From: Allomuricauda ruestringensis DSM 13258
Lineage (GTDB): Bacteria; Bacteroidota; Bacteroidia; Flavobacteriales; Flavobacteriaceae
Assembly (NCBI RefSeq): GCF_000224085.1
Contig: NC_015945.1
Span: forward strand, 3,154,501 to 3,218,500
Reading direction: 5' to 3'
Length of the DNA stretch: 64,000 nt
Position 1 is the stretch's first letter; each line of letters opens with the position of its first letter. The notes beneath the pieces were generated by a model. That model was not told where the DNA came from, did not search any database, and saw only the letters and a program-made list of their open reading frames with translations. Shown here piece by piece: positions 1 to 10,104 of this stretch. Made by a program: the position numbers and the translations under genes.

Positions 1-5
1 AAACA

Positions 6-2249
6 ATGATGGGAGCAGGGGCGATAAAACAATTTCAAAAACGATGGCAGCAATCCAAATATGTGGAAGGGATGCTCTACGCTGTTGGATTTGGTGGTTT
101 TGTGTACTTGTTGACCCAAAATATTTTTTTTGGAATTGTTGGTTTTTTGGTTTCTGCAGGAATTGCTGTTTTTGTTTTAAAACCTTGGGGAATAAGTTCG
201 GAAAATGCAGTGGGTTATATCGACGCTCATTTGCCCCAGGCGGGATTCAGTAGTGGACTATTATTATCACCGGCCAATGAGCTTTCCGACCTGTCCAAAT
301 TACAGCAATATCGAGTAGCTTCGCAATTGGAACCTATTTTGTCCCAATTGAAACCGCCTCACAACTTATTGAAGGCTACCCTTGCCATGTTTGGTCTAAT
401 TTTTCTAGGACTTGCAGGTAGTTTTATACTGACCAAGTTCGGAAATCCATCGGGAGGAGATTCATCGAATACTGAGCAAATTAGCTTTGCTCCGAAAGAT
501 AGCCTAACAAACACGGCCGAAATTCCTGAATTGATACGGACCAATATCACCATTCAATATCCCGGTTACACGAAAAAAGGAACTTCGAATACTTCTGACC
601 CAAATATTAAGGCTGTGGAAGGTTCCAGAATTATCTGGAAACTTGAATTTGATGGCCATGTCCAAGAAGTGGAAATGGATTTGATGGGCGAGCGCATCGG
701 TTTTACAAAAAATCAAGAATCGTATCGGTTGACCAAGACGCTTACTGCATCAGGATTTTATAGTTTCACTTTTAAAGATGTAGATGGAAACGACTACGTG
801 AGCGATCTGTATTCCTTGGAGATGATAACCGATGAACCTCCAATGGTCCAAATTGAAGGGTTGGACAACTACACTTATTTTGAGTTTGATGATGATAAAC
901 GTTTGATGCTCAACACCAACATTTCCGATGATTTTGGAATTGATGATGCCTACATTATCGCGACCGTGAGCAAAGGATCTGGTGAATCGGTTAAATTTCG
1001 AGAAGAAACCGTGCGTTTTGATAGGGCTATTCCCAAAGGGAATAAACGAATCCAATTGCAGCAGCCCTTGGATTTGGATGCCTTAAAAATGGACCCCGGT
1101 GATGAACTCTATTTTTATGTAGAGGCGCTTGACCAAAAAACGCCATCAGCAAATATTGCAAGAAGCGAAACCTATTTTGCCGTGATTCGCGATACCATTG
1201 CCGATGCATTTGCTGTAGAGGGTAACTTGGGTGTCGATTTAATGCCGGACTATTTTAGAAGTCAGCGTCAATTGATTATCGATACGGAAAAATTGATTGC
1301 CGATAGACCCCATATTTCTGAAAAGGATTTCAAGTTCAGAAGTAACGAATTGGGTTTTGATCAAAAACAATTGCGTTTAAAGTATGGACAGTTTATGGGC
1401 GATGAGACCGAAATGCAAGCAGCTGCAGGTCAGGTGTCGAACGTGGCGGGAGAAGTTGATAACGAAGAGGACCATGGGCACGAGGACAATGAGGATGATT
1501 TACTGGATGAATACAGTCACAAGCATGACAGTGACAACGAACATAATTTAGTGGCTGAAGGCGACAATCACGAACATGATAATGAAAACGAGGTAGATGA
1601 TTCGTTGCACGATTATGTGCATAATCATTCAGACCCCGAAGCATCTACTTTGTTTGAAAAATCCTTGAAGGCAAAGCTTCGAGATGCTTTAGACATTATG
1701 TGGGATGCTGAACTTCATTTACGCCTTTACGAGCCGGAAAAATCCTTGCCGTATCAGTATGATGCCCTCAAAATAATTCAGGATATAAAAAACAGCTCCA
1801 GAATATATGTGCACCGTATCGGTTTTGACCCACCACCAATCAAGGAGGAAAATAGGTTGAGCGGGGATATTGGGGATATTACCAATTTTGATAAAAAGGA
1901 AGCGTTTGAATATCAAATGCCCTTTACTTCAACGCGGGAAACCATTGCTCGTTTGGAACGTTTGATTTTAGGTGAAAAGCGGTTTGATGACCGCGATAGC
2001 GCCCTTTTTATTGACGCAGGAAATGAACTGGCGCCAAAAGCAATTTCGGAACCGCTCAAATATTTAAAAGTACTTCAGGGTTTACGAGATCTTGAAAAAG
2101 TTGCAAATAGAAACAAAGAAAACTTTAAAGCGGTTCAAAAAAACCTATTGGAGGTGCTGCCAGATGTGGAGGACAACCCAATGAAAAAGGCCGAATACCG
2201 AGATGATATCAATTTGTTGTACTTAAAAGAATTGGGTGCTTATGAATGA
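6..2249 (+). CDS. conserved membrane protein with a His/Asp/Glu-rich segment
   Basis: I do not recognise a named family with certainty; it is like the large DUF4175-type membrane proteins of Bacteroidetes. Two close membrane segments lie at about residues 22-60 and a third at about 122-143. A long soluble part follows. At about residues 485-545 there is a low-complexity stretch very rich in His, Asp, Glu and Asn (several H-x-H pairs), likely outside a fold and possibly metal binding. Two ATG codons stand in tandem at 6 and 9, and because the window starts at 1 an upstream start cannot be excluded. The last 14 bases overlap the next gene, so the two are surely cotranscribed. The partner has BatA-like membrane ends, so a MoxR/DUF58/BatA-type cluster may lie upstream; this is inference. 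Confidence 0.75.
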   Translation: MMGAGAIKQFQKRWQQSKYVEGMLYAVGFGGFVYLLTQNIFFGIVGFLVSAGIAVFVLKPWGISSENAVGYIDAHLPQAGFSSGLLLSPANELSDLSKLQQYRVASQLEPILSQLKPPHNLLKATLAMFGLIFLGLAGSFILTKFGNPSGGDSSNTEQISFAPKDSLTNTAEIPELIRTNITIQYPGYTKKGTSNTSDPNIKAVEGSRIIWKLEFDGHVQEVEMDLMGERIGFTKNQESYRLTKTLTASGFYSFTFKDVDGNDYVSDLYSLEMITDEPPMVQIEGLDNYTYFEFDDDKRLMLNTNISDDFGIDDAYIIATVSKGSGESVKFREETVRFDRAIPKGNKRIQLQQPLDLDALKMDPGDELYFYVEALDQKTPSANIARSETYFAVIRDTIADAFAVEGNLGVDLMPDYFRSQRQLIIDTEKLIADRPHISEKDFKFRSNELGFDQKQLRLKYGQFMGDETEMQAAAGQVSNVAGEVDNEEDHGHEDNEDDLLDEYSHKHDSDNEHNLVAEGDNHEHDNENEVDDSLHDYVHNHSDPEASTLFEKSLKAKLRDALDIMWDAELHLRLYEPEKSLPYQYDALKIIQDIKNSSRIYVHRIGFDPPPIKEENRLSGDIGDITNFDKKEAFEYQMPFTSTRETIARLERLILGEKRFDDRDSALFIDAGNELAPKAISEPLKYLKVLQGLRDLEKVANRNKENFKAVQKNLLEVLPDVEDNPMKKAEYRDDINLLYLKELGAYE

Positions 2250-4005
2250 TGGGACGGTGCTTGTGAACCAGAATCTTTTGGTGCCCGTGATTTTGTTGGG
2301 ACTGGTGCTTTGGGCAGTTTTTATCTGGAAAGAATGGTCGCAGCGAAAGGAAAACAGGTTTTGGGTGAAGCTGGTGGTAGCATTTTTGGCGATTGCCTCA
2401 TTGGCGATGATCGCACTAAAGCCGGGTACTTGGCAAGAATCAACCAGTGGAAAGGGAATTGTTTTAACGGACGGATACCGACCGGCCCAGTTGGACAGTT
2501 TAAGATCTATTTACAAGCGAATACAAATAGAAGAATATACCAAGGGAACACCATTGTCAATTTTGAAAGATGTGGATTCTTTGTTTCTTTTGGGTCATGG
2601 TTTGGCACCTTTTGATTTTTGGCAAGTGAAGAATGAGTCCGTTGCCTTTTTGGGTGGTGAAGAGGTTTCAGGATGGATGGACATCTCCTATAAAACTGAA
2701 ATTTCACTGGGCGAAGTATTGTCCGTTAACGCCAAATATTACCAACCAAAAGAGGGACATTGGGCCATTTTGACCGATAATGGAGACAATCCTTTGGATT
2801 CCTTGCTTTTTGAAAAAGGACAGGAGCAGGTGTTGCAGTTTAATGCCAAACCCAAGGCAGACGGACAATTTGTTTATCATCTTTTAGAGAAAAATAACAA
2901 AGGTAATATTGTGTCCGATGAGCTGCTTCCCATCCAAGTGCTGGAAGGCGAACGCCTGAAAGTTTTGATAGTAAACACTTTTCCCACTTTTGAGACGAAA
3001 TACCTTAAAAATTTCTTAGCGGAGAAGGGACATGAAGTGTTGGCTCGGACACAGCTTACCAAAGGTAAATACAAGTTTGAGTATTTTAATGGAGCATCAA
3101 ATCCCATTTATGGTTTTACCAAAGCAAATTTGGAACTGTACGATCTTTTGGTGATTGATACGGATTCCTACACAAGCCTTGGAAGGTCATCAAAAAATGC
3201 AATGCAGGAAGCTGTAAAAAACAACGGACTTGGAATTTTTATCCAACCTAATGAAAGTTTGTTCCGGCTTGCCGAGAATGAATCGCCATTACAGTTCAAT
3301 CGTGATTTTATCACTGAAACTTCTTTGGGTGAGTCAGGGCAAACCCTACAGAAATATCCGTATAGTTTTGAACAGGATGTTCGGGTACAAGAAATTTTGG
3401 TGGATTCTTTGGTGGTAGCGGCTTATATTCCTGTAGAAAAAGGAAAAATGGGCACTACGGTGCTTCAAAATACCTATCAGTTGGTTTTAGACGGCAGCGA
3501 TAGGCTATATGCTAGTATTTGGAGCCAAATTTTGAACACTATTGTAAGGGAGCAAGATAGGGTAGTGGAATGGAAAGCTGTAACCCAAATTCCAAGATCC
3601 GATCAACCTTTTGAATTTGAACTTCGTACCTCTTTAAATAATTTGGAGGTCAAAACCGATGGAGGGGCAAACATTCCTTTACTTCAAGATGGTTTGGTGT
3701 CCAGTAAATGGACAGGAATTGTATACCCGCGAACAACAGGATGGAGCAAACTAGAAGTTTCCAATGACTCCACTCCCCAGTTTACGTATTACGTTTTTGA
3801 TGAAGACCAACGTGAATCTGTTACAAGGTCAGGAACCTTGGAAGCCAACCTTCGCGAATTTGGAACTCAAAACAATTTTAGCACTTCGGTTTCGACATCA
3901 AAAAAGACCTTAAAACCCATATCCCCGTTTTGGTTTTATGCGTTACTTCTATTGTGTTTGGGTTGGTTATGGTTGGAGCCTAAGCTGTTTAAACAGGCTT
4001 TTTGA
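2236..4005 (+). CDS. BatA-like membrane protein without a von Willebrand domain
   Basis: The protein of 589 residues begins with two membrane helices (about 10-27 and 40-58) separated by a short charged loop, like the N-terminus of BatA/aerotolerance proteins, and ends with one helix (about 565-582) and a short tail. Between them is a large extracytoplasmic region. The part around residues 235-300 (KVLIVNTFPTFETKYLKNFL, then a YDLLVIDTD strand) resembles the alpha/beta fold of class I amidotransferase-like domains often fused to BatA-type proteins. No MIDAS DxSxS motif is visible. It overlaps the upstream gene by 14 bases and converges on the CDF transporter. The role is unknown; envelope stress or protein maturation together with a MoxR ATPase is the usual guess for this arrangement. 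Confidence 0.7.
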   Translation: MLMNDGTVLVNQNLLVPVILLGLVLWAVFIWKEWSQRKENRFWVKLVVAFLAIASLAMIALKPGTWQESTSGKGIVLTDGYRPAQLDSLRSIYKRIQIEEYTKGTPLSILKDVDSLFLLGHGLAPFDFWQVKNESVAFLGGEEVSGWMDISYKTEISLGEVLSVNAKYYQPKEGHWAILTDNGDNPLDSLLFEKGQEQVLQFNAKPKADGQFVYHLLEKNNKGNIVSDELLPIQVLEGERLKVLIVNTFPTFETKYLKNFLAEKGHEVLARTQLTKGKYKFEYFNGASNPIYGFTKANLELYDLLVIDTDSYTSLGRSSKNAMQEAVKNNGLGIFIQPNESLFRLAENESPLQFNRDFITETSLGESGQTLQKYPYSFEQDVRVQEILVDSLVVAAYIPVEKGKMGTTVLQNTYQLVLDGSDRLYASIWSQILNTIVREQDRVVEWKAVTQIPRSDQPFEFELRTSLNNLEVKTDGGANIPLLQDGLVSSKWTGIVYPRTTGWSKLEVSNDSTPQFTYYVFDEDQRESVTRSGTLEANLREFGTQNNFSTSVSTSKKTLKPISPFWFYALLLLCLGWLWLEPKLFKQAF

Positions 4006-4052
4006 GATAATTATGAAGTGGTTTAAAAACAAGGTCGTGCTTAATATAATAT

Positions 4053-4934
4053 CTATTTATAAGTGTATTCATTCGGCTCAATATGGATGAGTACATGTCC
4101 CAGGTTGGGAATTTCTTTTCGTAAATAATCTTTTAGATCATGAGCAATCCAATGACCTTTTTCCACAGAAATTTTCCCATCTACAATAGCATGAAGATCT
4201 ACATGATATCTCATCCCAGACTTGCGGATAAAACATTTTTCAGTACCTAAAATTCCATCTACTTGCGAAGATTTTTTCCGGATCTCTAAAATTAGGTCAT
4301 CATATTGGTGCTCGTCCATGATCTCGCCGAGTGCGGGGCGAAATATCAAATAACTATTGTAAAGTATAAAGGCCGATGCCAAAAGGGCGGCCCAATCATC
4401 CGCCGTTTCATAGCCCTCACCAAATAGTAGTGCTATGGAAATCCCCAAAAATGCCATTATGGAGGTTATCGCATCACTTCTATGGTGCCAAGCATCTGCT
4501 CGCAAGGAGGAACTTTGGGTTTGTTTACTTTTTCTGATGACTACTTGAAATGAAACTTCTTTCCAAATAATAATACCGCCCAAAACAATCAGTGTCCAAG
4601 GTTCTGGAACCTTGTGCGGGGTTTGAATATGCTGGATACTTTCGTATGCAATGATTGTTGCCGATGTTACCAAAAAAGCAACAACAATAAATGTGACCAA
4701 GGGTTCTATTTTTCCATGCCCGTAAGGATGGTTTTCATCTGGTGGTTTTTCGGCATATTTAAAGCCCAACAAAACCAAAAAGGACGAAAAAATATCGGTT
4801 GTGGATTCTATGGCGTCGGCAATTAATGCATAGGAGTTCCCAAAAAATCCGGCCAAACCTTTTATCAAGGCCAACCCAATATTGCCAAGAATACTAAAAT
4901 AGGTGGTCCGTATGGCGGTTTTTTCGTTGCTCAT
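4053..4934 (-). CDS. cation diffusion facilitator (CDF) metal exporter
   Basis: Inner-membrane proton/divalent metal antiporter of the CDF family (Zn, Fe, Mn or Co class), 293 residues, the normal size. Six membrane helices fill residues about 12-205, followed by a cytoplasmic ferredoxin-like domain (about 210-293). The transport-site acidic and His residues are seen as E43-xxx-D47 in helix 2 and H150-xxx-D154 in helix 5. The E/D with H/D pattern does not settle the metal. It is monocistronic, convergent with the BatA-like gene and 129 bp from the 3' end of ppdK. Confidence 0.92.
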   Translation of the reverse strand: MSNEKTAIRTTYFSILGNIGLALIKGLAGFFGNSYALIADAIESTTDIFSSFLVLLGFKYAEKPPDENHPYGHGKIEPLVTFIVVAFLVTSATIIAYESIQHIQTPHKVPEPWTLIVLGGIIIWKEVSFQVVIRKSKQTQSSSLRADAWHHRSDAITSIMAFLGISIALLFGEGYETADDWAALLASAFILYNSYLIFRPALGEIMDEHQYDDLILEIRKKSSQVDGILGTEKCFIRKSGMRYHVDLHAIVDGKISVEKGHWIAHDLKDYLRKEIPNLGHVLIHIEPNEYTYK

Positions 4935-5063
4935 ATCTTTCCTGTTGGATTTTGCTAAGATCGTGATTACAGATTAAAGTAGTGGTCAAAAAAATCCTCG
5001 ACACTTGATATGTTTTAAGGCCAGGGATTCTAAAAAACCAGAATATTTAGGTGTACTTAACAA

Positions 5064-7784
5064 TTATGAGATTGCAGCTTGTGCAGCTGCCACCCTTGCA
5101 ATGGGCACTCTAAATGGAGAGCAGCTCACATAGTTCATTCCCACTTTTTGAAAGAATGCAACCGAATTGGGCTCACCACCGTGTTCGCCGCAAATACCTA
5201 TTTTAAGATTGGATTTAGTCTTGCGTCCCAATTGGGTTCCCATTTCCACCAATTGTCCAACACCTTCATGATCCAATACCTCAAAAGGGTCATGTTTCAA
5301 AATGCCTTTTTCGAGATAGGTGGGTAGAAACTTTCCCGAATCATCCCTCGAATATCCGAAGGTCATTTGGGTAAGGTCGTTGGTTCCGAAAGAGAAAAAA
5401 TCCGCATTTTCTGCAATTTTATCGGCTATAAATATAGCTCTTGGGATTTCCATCATGGTACCTACGGAATACTCCACGGTGTCCTTACGTTTTTTGAAAA
5501 CTTCTTGGGCCGTTGTATCAATAATTGCTTTTTGTTGGTTGAATTCTTCCACGGTACCTACCAATGGAACCATAATTTCTGGTTTTACAAGGATACCTTC
5601 TTTCTTCACTTTAAGTGCTGCCTCCAAAATAGCTTGGGTCTGCATTTCGGTGATTTCAGGATACGTATTTCCCAATCTGCATCCTCGGTGTCCCATCATA
5701 GGGTTGAACTCTTCCAGTTCGGCCACTTTGCTTTTAACAGCGGCCAAAGAGATATGAAGTTCTTCGGCCAATTCTTTTTGTGTAGCCAATTGATGGGGCA
5801 CGAATTCATGCAATGGTGGGTCCAGCAATCTAATTGTTACAGGGAATCCTTCCATGGCCCTAAAAATTTCCTCAAAGTCGTTTCGTTGCATGGGAAGGAG
5901 TTCTTTTAAGGCTTGTTTGCGTCCCTTGATGGTATCGGCCAAAATCATTTCTCGCATCGCTTTTATACGGTCCACTTCAAAGAACATGTGCTCGGTACGG
6001 GTCAAACCAATACCTTTTGCACCAAAATTACGTGCGATCAAAGCATCTTTTGACGTGTCTGCGTTTGTTCTTACCTCCATGGTGGTGTATTTGTCGGATA
6101 GTTCCATCAACTCAGCAAATTCACCACTCAACTCAGGTTCCTTGGTGCCAACCTTACCTTCCAAAATATTACCTGTTGAGCCATTGATCGAAATCCAATC
6201 GCCTTCGTGGTACTCATGGTCATTAACTTTAAGGGTTCGGGTTTTGTAATTGATTTTTAAAGCACCAGCTCCAGAAACGCAACATTTTCCCATTCCCCTG
6301 GCAACCACAGCTGCATGGGAGGTCATACCTCCACGGGCGGTCACAATAGCTTTGGCAATGTTCATTCCCTCTACATCTTCGGGAGAGGTTTCTACACGCA
6401 CTAGAATGCTGTTCTTGAACTTATCGGCCTCATCGGCAAAGAAAACAATCTGGCCGGTAGCCGCACCTGGAGATGCAGGCAAACCTTGTGCAATTACTTC
6501 GGCTTCCTCTAAGGCTTTAGGGTCAAAGACGGGATGTAAAAGTTCGTTTAGTTTGTTGGGCTCTATGCGCATTAGGGCTTTTTTCTCATCTATCAACCCT
6601 TCTTTAAGCAAGTCCATGGCAATTTTTACCATGGCGGCACCGGTGCGTTTGCCATTACGGGTCTGCAAAATCCAGAGTTTACCTTGTTGAATGGTAAATT
6701 CCATGTCCTGCATATCCTGATAATGGGTTTCCAGTTTATTTTGGTATTCAAACAGTTCCTTATAAATGTCAGGCATCAACTCTTCCAGGGAAGGGTAGTT
6801 TTCCTTGCGTTCTTCCTCATCTATTTGCGCCAGTTTGGCCCAACGTTGTGATCCCAACAAGGTAATTTGCTGAGGGGTACGAACCCCGGCAACCACATCT
6901 TCACCTTGGGCGTTAATAAGATATTCCCCGTTGAATACGTTTTCTCCTGTACCTGCATCCCTTGTAAAGCATACCCCGGTTCCGGAATCTTCACCCATGT
7001 TGCCGAACACCATGGCCTGGACGTTCACTGCAGTGCCCCAATCTTCGGGATACCCGTGCATTTTTCTGTAGTAAACGGCACGGTCGCCGTTCCAGCTATC
7101 GAATACCGCGGCAATAGCACCCCAAAGCTGGTCCCATGGATTGGTAGGGAAGGGTTTTCCGGTTCTTTTTTGAACTATGTCTTTAAAGTCGTATACCAAA
7201 TCCTGCAAATCTTGAACGTTAAACTGGGTGTCTTGCTCGATTCTCCGTTTGTCCTTTAAATGATCTATGATTTCTTCAAACGGATCAAGATCGTCTTTGG
7301 ATTCTGGTTTGAGGCCCATTACCACGCTACTGTACATTTGAATAAAACGACGGTAGGAATCCCAGGCAAATCGTTCGTTGCCTGTCATTTTTATGACACC
7401 TTTAATGGATTCATCGTTCAATCCCAGATTGAGGACGGTATCCATCATGCCGGGCATAGAAACCCGTGCCCCGGAACGTACAGAAATCAATAGTGGATTT
7501 TCATCATCACCAAAAATAGTACCCATGGTTTCTTCGATGCGGGTTATGGCAGCCCGAACCTCGGGTTCAATACGATTTATTACGGCTTCTTTGCCTTCTT
7601 CGTTGTATTGTGTACAAACTTCTGTTGTTATAGTAAAACCGGGAGGTACAGGAATACCAATACGGCTCATTTCGGCCAAGTTGGCCCCTTTGCCCCCGAG
7701 CAGTTCCTTCATATCACGTCCACCATCTGTCTTTTTGTTGCCGAAGGAATATACGCTGAGTTGGTTTGCTGTAAGTGTTTCCAT
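5064..7784 (-). CDS. ppdK: pyruvate, phosphate dikinase
   Basis: Cytosolic enzyme that interconverts pyruvate, ATP and phosphate with PEP, AMP and pyrophosphate, here probably for gluconeogenesis or flexible glycolysis. Full length at 906 residues. Order: N-terminal ATP-grasp domain (GGKGANLAEM near residue 31; the SVRSGARVSMPGMMDTVLNL region), the swivelling phosphohistidine domain with GGMTSHAAVVARGMGKCC carrying the catalytic His, then the C-terminal PEP/pyruvate TIM barrel with the GICGEHGG motif (catalytic Cys) and the end SPFRVPIARVAAAQA. The start ATG at 7784 fits the family N-terminus closely. It stands alone, transcribed away from the yceI gene. Confidence 0.97.
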   Translation of the reverse strand: METLTANQLSVYSFGNKKTDGGRDMKELLGGKGANLAEMSRIGIPVPPGFTITTEVCTQYNEEGKEAVINRIEPEVRAAITRIEETMGTIFGDDENPLLISVRSGARVSMPGMMDTVLNLGLNDESIKGVIKMTGNERFAWDSYRRFIQMYSSVVMGLKPESKDDLDPFEEIIDHLKDKRRIEQDTQFNVQDLQDLVYDFKDIVQKRTGKPFPTNPWDQLWGAIAAVFDSWNGDRAVYYRKMHGYPEDWGTAVNVQAMVFGNMGEDSGTGVCFTRDAGTGENVFNGEYLINAQGEDVVAGVRTPQQITLLGSQRWAKLAQIDEEERKENYPSLEELMPDIYKELFEYQNKLETHYQDMQDMEFTIQQGKLWILQTRNGKRTGAAMVKIAMDLLKEGLIDEKKALMRIEPNKLNELLHPVFDPKALEEAEVIAQGLPASPGAATGQIVFFADEADKFKNSILVRVETSPEDVEGMNIAKAIVTARGGMTSHAAVVARGMGKCCVSGAGALKINYKTRTLKVNDHEYHEGDWISINGSTGNILEGKVGTKEPELSGEFAELMELSDKYTTMEVRTNADTSKDALIARNFGAKGIGLTRTEHMFFEVDRIKAMREMILADTIKGRKQALKELLPMQRNDFEEIFRAMEGFPVTIRLLDPPLHEFVPHQLATQKELAEELHISLAAVKSKVAELEEFNPMMGHRGCRLGNTYPEITEMQTQAILEAALKVKKEGILVKPEIMVPLVGTVEEFNQQKAIIDTTAQEVFKKRKDTVEYSVGTMMEIPRAIFIADKIAENADFFSFGTNDLTQMTFGYSRDDSGKFLPTYLEKGILKHDPFEVLDHEGVGQLVEMGTQLGRKTKSNLKIGICGEHGGEPNSVAFFQKVGMNYVSCSPFRVPIARVAAAQAAIS

Positions 7785-8125
7785 CTTTTTATCTATTAAG
7801 AGATTGATAAATACTAAAATCTATATGTAAAATTAGCTGCTTCTTGATCTTCAGAACATGATAAAAATCAGGGTTTTACCCCTTACATCTGTTCAAACCT
7901 TGATTTTGTCTTTTTTCAAAGTGATTTGTCAAGTACGATGGATAGCAAGTAAATTTTTTAAAGAAACATAGAACAGATTACATTGGTAAATGAGAAAAAA
8001 CAAAGTAGATAAAAAAATATTTGATGGTTAAGCGCTAAAAATCAGGTTTTTGGGAAAAAACTGACAAATATCATCTTTTAAGAATTTTCCGTAAAGGATC
8101 TTTGACCCAACAAAAAACAAGAACT
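7785..8125. other. divergent intergenic region between ppdK and yceI
   Basis: AT-rich, 341 bases, no credible ORF. It must hold the promoters of ppdK (leftwards) and of the yceI-porin genes (rightwards), but I see no clean TAnnTTTG box and assign none. Confidence 0.4.
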
Positions 8126-8728
8126 ATGCAATACCATACAACACACCGACAGTCGCTTTTAAAAGCAGCAATCCTTTGGATAACATTTGCCCTTGTACCA
8201 CTTTCGCTTTCCGCACAAAACTTTAAGCTCAACAACGGGGAAGGGGAAGTTATGGTAACAGGGACTTCGACCCTTCATGATTGGGAGGAGGTTGCAGAAC
8301 AAAAATCAGGTTCAATTACATTGGACAATACAGGGGAGCTTCCAAAGATCAACTCTTTAAAGTTTACGGTTGAAGCTGAGAGCCTAAAGAGTGGAAAGGG
8401 AGCCATGGACAAGAATACTTACAAAGCGCTCGAAACCAAAAAATACAAGCAAATTGTATTTGAGTTGAAAAGTGTGAAAAGTATTTCTCCGATCACCGCT
8501 ACCTCTGATAGATATAGGGTGGTCGCCACGGGTAACCTTACCATTGCAGGAAGCACCAATACCATTGATCTGCCCTTTAATCTAACGATTAAAGAAGATA
8601 AAGTGCTGCTCGAAGGCAAGAAACCTTTAAAAATGACAGATTACAACATAGAACCTCCCAAGGCACTTTTGGGTACCATTACCACTGGTGATGAGATTGA
8701 GGTTCTCTTTAACACTGTTTGGAAATAA
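8126..8728 (+). CDS. secreted YceI-family protein
   Basis: YceI proteins are periplasmic eight-stranded beta-barrels (lipocalin-like) that bind long isoprenoids such as quinones. The reading frame is open back to a TTG at 8102, but the ATG at 8126 is chosen because it gives a compact N-terminus followed by a signal peptide (hydrophobic AAILWITFALVPLSLSA, cut before QNF). The mature part has the family pattern: an early TGTSTLHDWE motif, internal SLKSGKGAMDKNTYKAL, and a C-terminal LKMTDYNIEPPKALLGTI block. It is followed 35 bases later by an outer-membrane barrel gene and then by a second YceI gene, so the three probably act together at the envelope. Confidence 0.9.
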   Translation: MQYHTTHRQSLLKAAILWITFALVPLSLSAQNFKLNNGEGEVMVTGTSTLHDWEEVAEQKSGSITLDNTGELPKINSLKFTVEAESLKSGKGAMDKNTYKALETKKYKQIVFELKSVKSISPITATSDRYRVVATGNLTIAGSTNTIDLPFNLTIKEDKVLLEGKKPLKMTDYNIEPPKALLGTITTGDEIEVLFNTVWK

Positions 8729-8763
8729 TTAAATCTTAATACTCAACTAATAAATTTAACGTA

Positions 8764-10026
8764 ATGAAAAAATACACAAAATTCGGATTATTGGCAGCTG
8801 CATTCCTTGTAGGCCTTATGGGATATTCCCAAAATCGTCAACTGGACAATTTCCGGTCGCCGGACAAAAATGGAGTAAATGTTTTTGAAGCTCCAAAAGA
8901 TACTGTAAGTACCTTTGATGGGGTAAAAGTAAGAGTGGGTGGGTCATCTACTTTACAGTTCCAAGCAGTAGATCACGAAAACTCAGGAGCCGTAGAGCTT
9001 ATCCCGATCGGGGACAACTTTAACCTGGCAACCGCAAACCTGGATTTGGATGTGGCCTTGGCCAAAGGTGTGAGAATGCACTTGAGAACTTATTTGTCAT
9101 CCCGTCACCACCCAGAACCATATGTAAAAGGAGGATATTTCCAAGTGGACAACTTGGATTTCATCAGCCCTGGATTTTTGGAAGAAGCTATGAAGTACTT
9201 AACCGTTAAAGTGGGGCACATGGAAAACAACTATGGTGATACCCATTTTAGAAGAACCGATAACGCCCAGGCCATGCACAACCCATTTGTAGGCAACTTG
9301 ATCATGGACGCGTTTACCACAGAGGTTGGTGGAGAGGTTTACTTTAGAAAAAATGGATTCATCGGTATGTTTGGGCTTTCTAATGGTAAATTGAACCAAG
9401 CAGTAAGCAATCCAGAAACCACAGGAGCTTCAATATTGGCCAAATTGGGATACGATAGTCAAGTGAACGAAGATTTGAGACTTAGACTTACTGGATCTAT
9501 GTACACTACAAGTAAATCACGTAGCGTTTACCTTTATACCGCAGACCGTGCAGGATCTAGGTATTACTTGGTGATGGAGGATACTGAAGCTTCTACATCC
9601 GGTAATTTTCGTTCAGGTAGATATGACCCAGGTTTTAGGAATGAGATTACTGCCTTTATGATCAATCCATTTGTAAAATATAAAGGATTGGAGTTCTTTG
9701 GAACCTTTGAAACTGCTTCAGGAAAAACCGATGCTGAGACCGATGATAGAAATGCTACGCAATTGGCAGGTGAGTTGATCTACAGATTCGGCAACAATGA
9801 AAATTTCTACTTGGGAACTCGATACAACACTGTAAATTCAGACGACCCATCGGGGTCGGAAGTAACTATAGATAGATTCCAACTTGGAGGTGGTGTATTC
9901 TTGACCAAGAACATTTTGGCCAAAATAGAGTATGTAAACCAACAATACGATGGATACGATACTACAAGTATCTTCCACGATGGTGAGTTTAAAGGGGTTT
10001 TATTGGAAGCTGTTATCAGTTTCTAG
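8764..10026 (+). CDS. outer-membrane beta-barrel (porin-like) protein
   Basis: 420 residues with a signal peptide (about 1-22, cut near GYSQ/N). The remainder is alternating aromatic/polar strands with short turns, repeated glycine-aromatic pairs and a C-terminal strand ending in VISF, the usual last residue of outer-membrane barrels. It looks like the porin-type proteins annotated as hypothetical in Flavobacteriaceae; the substrate is not evident. It lies between two YceI genes and ends at a strong terminator (10046-10075), so the first YceI gene and this one form one unit. Confidence 0.8.
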   Translation: MKKYTKFGLLAAAFLVGLMGYSQNRQLDNFRSPDKNGVNVFEAPKDTVSTFDGVKVRVGGSSTLQFQAVDHENSGAVELIPIGDNFNLATANLDLDVALAKGVRMHLRTYLSSRHHPEPYVKGGYFQVDNLDFISPGFLEEAMKYLTVKVGHMENNYGDTHFRRTDNAQAMHNPFVGNLIMDAFTTEVGGEVYFRKNGFIGMFGLSNGKLNQAVSNPETTGASILAKLGYDSQVNEDLRLRLTGSMYTTSKSRSVYLYTADRAGSRYYLVMEDTEASTSGNFRSGRYDPGFRNEITAFMINPFVKYKGLEFFGTFETASGKTDAETDDRNATQLAGELIYRFGNNENFYLGTRYNTVNSDDPSGSEVTIDRFQLGGGVFLTKNILAKIEYVNQQYDGYDTTSIFHDGEFKGVLLEAVISF

Positions 10027-10045
10027 ATTACCATTAATTTTTAAC

Positions 10046-10075
10046 AAGACCTAGGACAGCAATGCCCTAGGTCTT
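10046..10075 (+). terminator. rho-independent terminator after the porin gene
   Basis: Perfect 10-bp stem AAGACCTAGG / CCTAGGTCTT with a 10-base loop, 19 bases after the porin stop codon. The T-rich tail is weak, so processing rather than simple termination is possible. Confidence 0.7.
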
Positions 10076-10104
10076 ACATCTTAAAATTATTATATTTAGG
10101 TATC

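Noticed and set aside
5079..7830. Many open frames of 60-180 codons on the strand opposite ppdK
   Set aside because: They shadow a full-length, strongly conserved enzyme on the other strand and show no recognisable domains.
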